DNA of 9,417 nt from Patescibacteria group bacterium (GTDB taxonomy: Bacteria > Patescibacteriota > Gracilibacteria > UBA1369 > PNNO01). The stretch is from contig JAJRYP010000120.1 of the NCBI GenBank assembly GCA_024275695.1, positions 1 through 9,417 of the forward strand, given 5' to 3'. Each line of letters begins with the position of its first letter. The first letter of the stretch is position 1. Made by a program: the position numbers and the translations under genes. Below the pieces are notes generated by a model. The model made no database searches, was not told where the DNA came from, and saw nothing but the letters and a program-made list of their open reading frames with translations. Of this stretch, positions 7,400 through 9,417 are shown one piece after another.

Positions 7400-7846
7400 A
7401 TGAAATGCCCAAATTGTAACGGAAAACACACACGTGTATTGGACTCGCGAGAAACAAATGAAGGAAACGCGATTCGAAGACGTCGTACATGCCAAAATTG
7501 TACATATCGTTTCACTACGTTTGAAAGGATTGAGCATAAACACATGATTGTTGTTAAGCGTAATGAAGCGCGTGAGCCTTACAGTCGTGAAAAAGTTGAG
7601 AAAGGAATATGGAGAGCGTGTGAAAAAAGACCTGTTACCCAGGCACAAGTCGATGACCTTATTAGAATTTTAGAAGAAAAATGGCAAAATTACGGCAAAG
7701 AAATACCAAGCGAGATGATTGGAGAATATATTATGGATGAGCTTAAAAAACTCGACGAAGTGGCTTATATTCGCTTTGCATCCGTTTACAGACACTTTAA
7801 AGACGTAGAATCGTTTCAAAAAGAACTGGAAAAACTAAAAGAGTGA
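7400..7846 (+). CDS. nrdR: Transcriptional repressor NrdR
   Basis: 148 aa, the normal full length. NrdR is a zinc-binding, nucleotide-sensing repressor of ribonucleotide reductase genes: it reads ATP/dATP through an ATP-cone domain and binds paired NrdR boxes. The N-terminal zinc ribbon has C3-P-N-C6 and C31-Q-N-C34, with the family motifs TRVLDSRET (11-19), IRRRRTCQNC (25-34) and RFTTFER (37-43). The ATP-cone spans about 49-139 (VVKRNEAREPYSREKVEKGI and VAYIRFASVYRHFKDV). The start is ATG 7400, 3 nt after the dgt stop and in the same frame; an AAGG 15 nt upstream is a poor Shine-Dalgarno, so coupling to dgt translation is likely. Its targets (nrd genes) are not in the window, and I see no NrdR box here. 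The TGA stop abuts the next promoter. Confidence 0.97.
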   Translation: MKCPNCNGKHTRVLDSRETNEGNAIRRRRTCQNCTYRFTTFERIEHKHMIVVKRNEAREPYSREKVEKGIWRACEKRPVTQAQVDDLIRILEEKWQNYGKEIPSEMIGEYIMDELKKLDEVAYIRFASVYRHFKDVESFQKELEKLKE

Positions 7847-7875
7847 TTGCAATGTTTTTCAAGATAAGGTAAAAT
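7847..7875 (+). promoter_or_regulatory. Sigma70-type promoter for the L,D-transpeptidase gene
   Basis: TTGCAA (7847-7852) begins at the first base after the nrdR stop and lies exactly 17 nt from TAAAAT (7870-7875). Predicted start of transcription is near 7882, giving a leader of about 40 nt to ATG 7922. This separates the cell-wall gene from the dNTP operon even though the genes lie close together. Confidence 0.6.
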
Positions 7876-7921
7876 ACAAATAGGAGTTTTGTCAACTAGC
7901 AAGGTGGATAACAAAACAAAA

Positions 7922-8932
7922 ATGAAAAAATTACTTTCGTATTTAGGAATCTTACAAGCATTATGCGGCGGGCTGTTCTCATCTACCGTTATGGCGGAAA
8001 CCGCTTTTTCGCAAAGTTTTGAAACTCCGCAACCTTCTCACTGCCGGTACACATACCCTGAAGGAACACTTCCTTTTTATGCATATGAATTCTTAGGAAC
8101 CCGAAAAATGCAAGTTACGCAGCCCGGAGAACTTGGCAGGGTTACAATTTATATAAAAAACACCGGAACGGCTCCTATGTTTTCCGATAATAGCGGATGT
8201 GCTCTAAGGCCTGTTACGAGACTCGGAACCGCTCGATATCGAGATCGTGAAAGCCTTTTATATACAAAGTTAAGCGATGGAGATAGCGGATGGCAATCTC
8301 CGAATAGAATTAAACTAGATCAGGCAAGGCTTAATCCGGGAGAAGAAGGATCTTTTACATTTTGGATGAAAACTCCGACCGAAGAGGGAATTTATCATGA
8401 ATATTTTGATGTAGTTATCGAAGGAAAAAAATGGCTTAACAATGATTTTGCAGTTCCGTTTGATGTTGGAAAATTTGTTCATGAAAACAGGAACTATCTT
8501 TCATTTATTTTAGAATCAAGACGCGTAACGCAAGAGGAATTAATTGGAGAAAGAAATATTGAAGTAGATATTTCGGACCAAAAAATGTATTTGAAAATCG
8601 GAGATATCGTTATACGCACTTTTCCTGTAAGTACGGGAACTTATAGAACTCCGACACCGTACGGATATACACATATTTTTCAAAAACAGGAAGTTCGTAT
8701 CGGCTCAAAATGGCCATATTATATTATGCCAAAATGGATGCACTTTAGAGCGGGCGGTTACGGAATCCATTCTTTACCAAGCATCCGATACGGGAACGGT
8801 TCATATTGGCGAGAAGCACTAAATCACATTGGCACACGAAGGAGTCACGGATGTATTCGTCTTCTACCTGCCGATGCCGAGTTCGCATATAATTTTGCAC
8901 CAATTGGAACGGCTGTTTGGGTGCATGAGTAA
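7922..8932 (+). CDS. Secreted L,D-transpeptidase (YkuD domain) with Ig-like N-terminal domain
   Basis: 336 aa from ATG 7922. L,D-transpeptidases make 3-3 peptidoglycan cross-links or attach proteins to peptidoglycan outside the membrane. Residues 1-25 form a signal peptide: MKK, a hydrophobic core, then STVMA before cleavage at Glu26. The upstream cysteine (QALCGG) is not a proper lipobox. Residues about 55-170 look like an Ig-type beta domain (IYIKNTGTAPM, LNPGEEGSFTFWMKTP, EEGIYHEYFDVVI), resembling the NBR1-like Ig fold. The YkuD domain is about 212-335, with H293 in YGIH and SHGCIRL with nucleophile C311: the HX14SHGC pattern is complete. An in-frame TTG at 7889 would add 11 residues, but AGGAG ends only 2 nt before it; AAGGTGG lies 14 nt before ATG 7922. 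The signal peptide favours the ATG. It has its own promoter. Confidence 0.93.
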   Translation: MKKLLSYLGILQALCGGLFSSTVMAETAFSQSFETPQPSHCRYTYPEGTLPFYAYEFLGTRKMQVTQPGELGRVTIYIKNTGTAPMFSDNSGCALRPVTRLGTARYRDRESLLYTKLSDGDSGWQSPNRIKLDQARLNPGEEGSFTFWMKTPTEEGIYHEYFDVVIEGKKWLNNDFAVPFDVGKFVHENRNYLSFILESRRVTQEELIGERNIEVDISDQKMYLKIGDIVIRTFPVSTGTYRTPTPYGYTHIFQKQEVRIGSKWPYYIMPKWMHFRAGGYGIHSLPSIRYGNGSYWREALNHIGTRRSHGCIRLLPADAEFAYNFAPIGTAVWVHE

Positions 8933-9206
8933 AAACGCGGGGAGAGTGCTTGTTCGCGAGATGATGCGCAAGGGGGGAGAGCGGCGCGGGGAGAGTGCTT
9001 GTGAGTTGTATACTTCTGTCGCAAAGGCGCCGAAAGATGACTCTTTTGGAGTAATCCGACCGACGATTTTTGAGTTGACGAAAAAATTGTTGTATACGTT
9101 TGGCGATTTTCGGTGGTTGTTTTTCGTTGCGCGTGAATTTTTGAAATCAGGGCTGGCTCAGTGGCGTCTTGTTCGTTCTCGAAAGAGTTTTGAGGGTCAG
9201 CGTTGA
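8925..9206 (+). CDS. Doubtful 93-aa frame overlapping the transpeptidase stop
   Basis: An open frame starts at ATG 8925 inside the sequence ATGAGTAA, so its start overlaps the transpeptidase TAA, an arrangement common in translationally coupled genes. The first third is encoded by G-rich repeat DNA and gives a basic low-complexity stretch (MMRKGGERRGESACELY). The rest has a hydrophobic/aromatic segment (LLYTFGDFRWLFFVAREF) and a basic end. I recognise no family. Composition and codon use differ from the neighbouring genes, and the antisense frame is also open for a long way, which suggests that openness here is not informative. It may be chance, or a degraded gene remnant. Confidence 0.22.
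   Translation: MSKNAGRVLVREMMRKGGERRGESACELYTSVAKAPKDDSFGVIRPTIFELTKKLLYTFGDFRWLFFVAREFLKSGLAQWRLVRSRKSFEGQR
8936..9002 (+). repeat. Exact 18-bp G-rich direct repeat
   Basis: The sequence CGCGGGGAGAGTGCTTGT occurs at 8936-8953 and again at 8985-9002, a period of 49 bp. Between them lies a run of six G (8972-8977). The stretch is purine- and G-rich in a low-GC genome. It starts 3 nt after the transpeptidase stop. It could be a dispersed intergenic repeat, a protein-binding site or a tandem duplication remnant. Confidence 0.7.
9030..9049 (+). other. 8-bp hairpin with 4-base loop
   Basis: CCGAAAGA (9030-9037) pairs with TCTTTTGG (9042-9049) around TGAC, with one G-T wobble that forms only in plus-strand RNA. 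It is about 100 nt after the transpeptidase stop. No T-run follows the stem, so it is not a textbook intrinsic terminator, but it could protect the 3' end of that mRNA. Confidence 0.35.
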
Positions 9207-9393
9207 CGGTGAAATTACGTTCGTTATTCGTGGCGTTTGAAACGTTGTATAATCGCTTTTCCGTGCGGATTTCGGGTTGTTTTTTGTATGGATTTTTGAT
9301 ATTGTTTCAGTAGGATATTCGTGTATTTAGATCAGGTCTTTGTCGTTTAACTTTGGGGTCCTTTAAATACTTATTTGTTAACCCCTTTTTATT
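9207..9393 (+). promoter_or_regulatory. Leader region of the next gene with a consensus -10
   Basis: A perfect TATAAT lies at 9248-9253. The best -35 candidate 18 nt upstream (TTATTC, 9224-9229) is poor, and there is no TG extension, so promoter assignment is tentative. If used, it would give a leader of about 135 nt to the ATG at 9394. A second weak candidate is TTGTCG (9340-9345) with TAAATA (9364-9369), 18 nt apart. Nothing else coding is seen. Confidence 0.3.
9355..9390 (+). terminator. Weak terminator-like stem with T5 just before the last gene
   Basis: GGGGT (9355-9359) can pair with ACCCC (9381-9385), followed at once by TTTTT (9386-9390). The stem is only 5 bp with a 21-base loop, so it is weak. 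It occupies the place where a Shine-Dalgarno for the gene at 9394 would be, so it could act on translation or as an attenuator instead. It may also be chance. Confidence 0.22.
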
Positions 9394-9417
9394 ATGACCG
9401 ATAAAGAACTGTACAAA
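9394..9417 (+). CDS. Start of a gene cut by the window edge
   Basis: ATG 9394 opens a frame that reads MTDKELYK and continues past the end of the window. The hydrophilic start and the long leader in front of it make a real gene start plausible, but eight codons do not identify a family. No Shine-Dalgarno is visible; the preceding bases are ACCCC followed by T-rich sequence. Confidence 0.5.

Noticed and set aside
8940..9206. Long open minus-strand frame opposite the doubtful 93-codon frame
   Set aside because: No start codon is apparent, the product would be low-complexity and Ser/Thr/Pro-rich, and it runs antisense into the transpeptidase catalytic domain.
1..9417. CRISPR array, tRNA/rRNA genes, insertion sequence or transposase
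   Set aside because: No regularly spaced repeats beyond two copies, no cloverleaf or rRNA signature, and no transposase-like protein or terminal inverted repeats were seen.

Overview
This is a low-GC bacterial window, most plausibly from a Candidate Phyla Radiation (Patescibacteria) genome and perhaps Candidatus Peregrinibacteria. The lineage is an inference. It rests on an AT-rich, compact layout, a giant mostly helical protein with a C-terminal HExxH motif of a kind I associate with Peregrinibacteria, and a dGTPase-NrdR pair followed by a Gram-positive-type L,D-transpeptidase. UGA appears to be a normal stop codon: dgt and nrdR both end in TGA, and the 1709-codon gene contains GGN glycine codons and no internal TGA. 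That argues against the Gracilibacteria/Absconditabacteria code in which UGA means glycine.

Layout. Positions 1-655 carry no convincing gene, only two hairpins of unknown role. Positions 656-6096 on the minus strand hold a two-gene cassette: a 102-aa charged helical protein, then, 2 nt after its stop, a 1709-aa protein starting at GTG. The giant protein has a charged helical N-terminal half with a small beta-rich insert and a TPR-like repeat, a glycine/alanine-rich hydrophobic middle (residues about 704-870), and a C-terminal domain with HEAMH and a downstream DEIYSY motif, which together look like a zinc metallopeptidase site. Neither protein has a recognisable signal peptide. This pair is the best candidate for an undescribed system in the window.

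Positions 6097-6253 form a divergent control region. An extended -10 promoter faces left toward the cassette. A second extended -10 promoter faces right toward dgt, and an 8-bp direct repeat overlaps its -35 box. Positions 6254-7846 hold dgt (HD-domain dNTP triphosphohydrolase) and nrdR (zinc-ribbon/ATP-cone repressor of ribonucleotide reductase), 3 nt apart and in the same reading frame. Together they suggest a dNTP-homeostasis operon: one protein degrades dNTPs and the other restrains their synthesis. A good sigma70-type promoter immediately after the nrdR stop drives a secreted L,D-transpeptidase (7922-8932) with an Ig-like N-terminal domain and a YkuD catalytic domain.

Positions 8933-9393 differ from the rest. 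They contain a G-rich exact 18-bp direct repeat, a stable hairpin, a doubtful 93-codon frame whose ATG overlaps the transpeptidase stop, and a perfect TATAAT. A new gene begins at 9394 and is cut off after 8 codons by the window edge. Clear Shine-Dalgarno sequences are missing in front of nearly every start.
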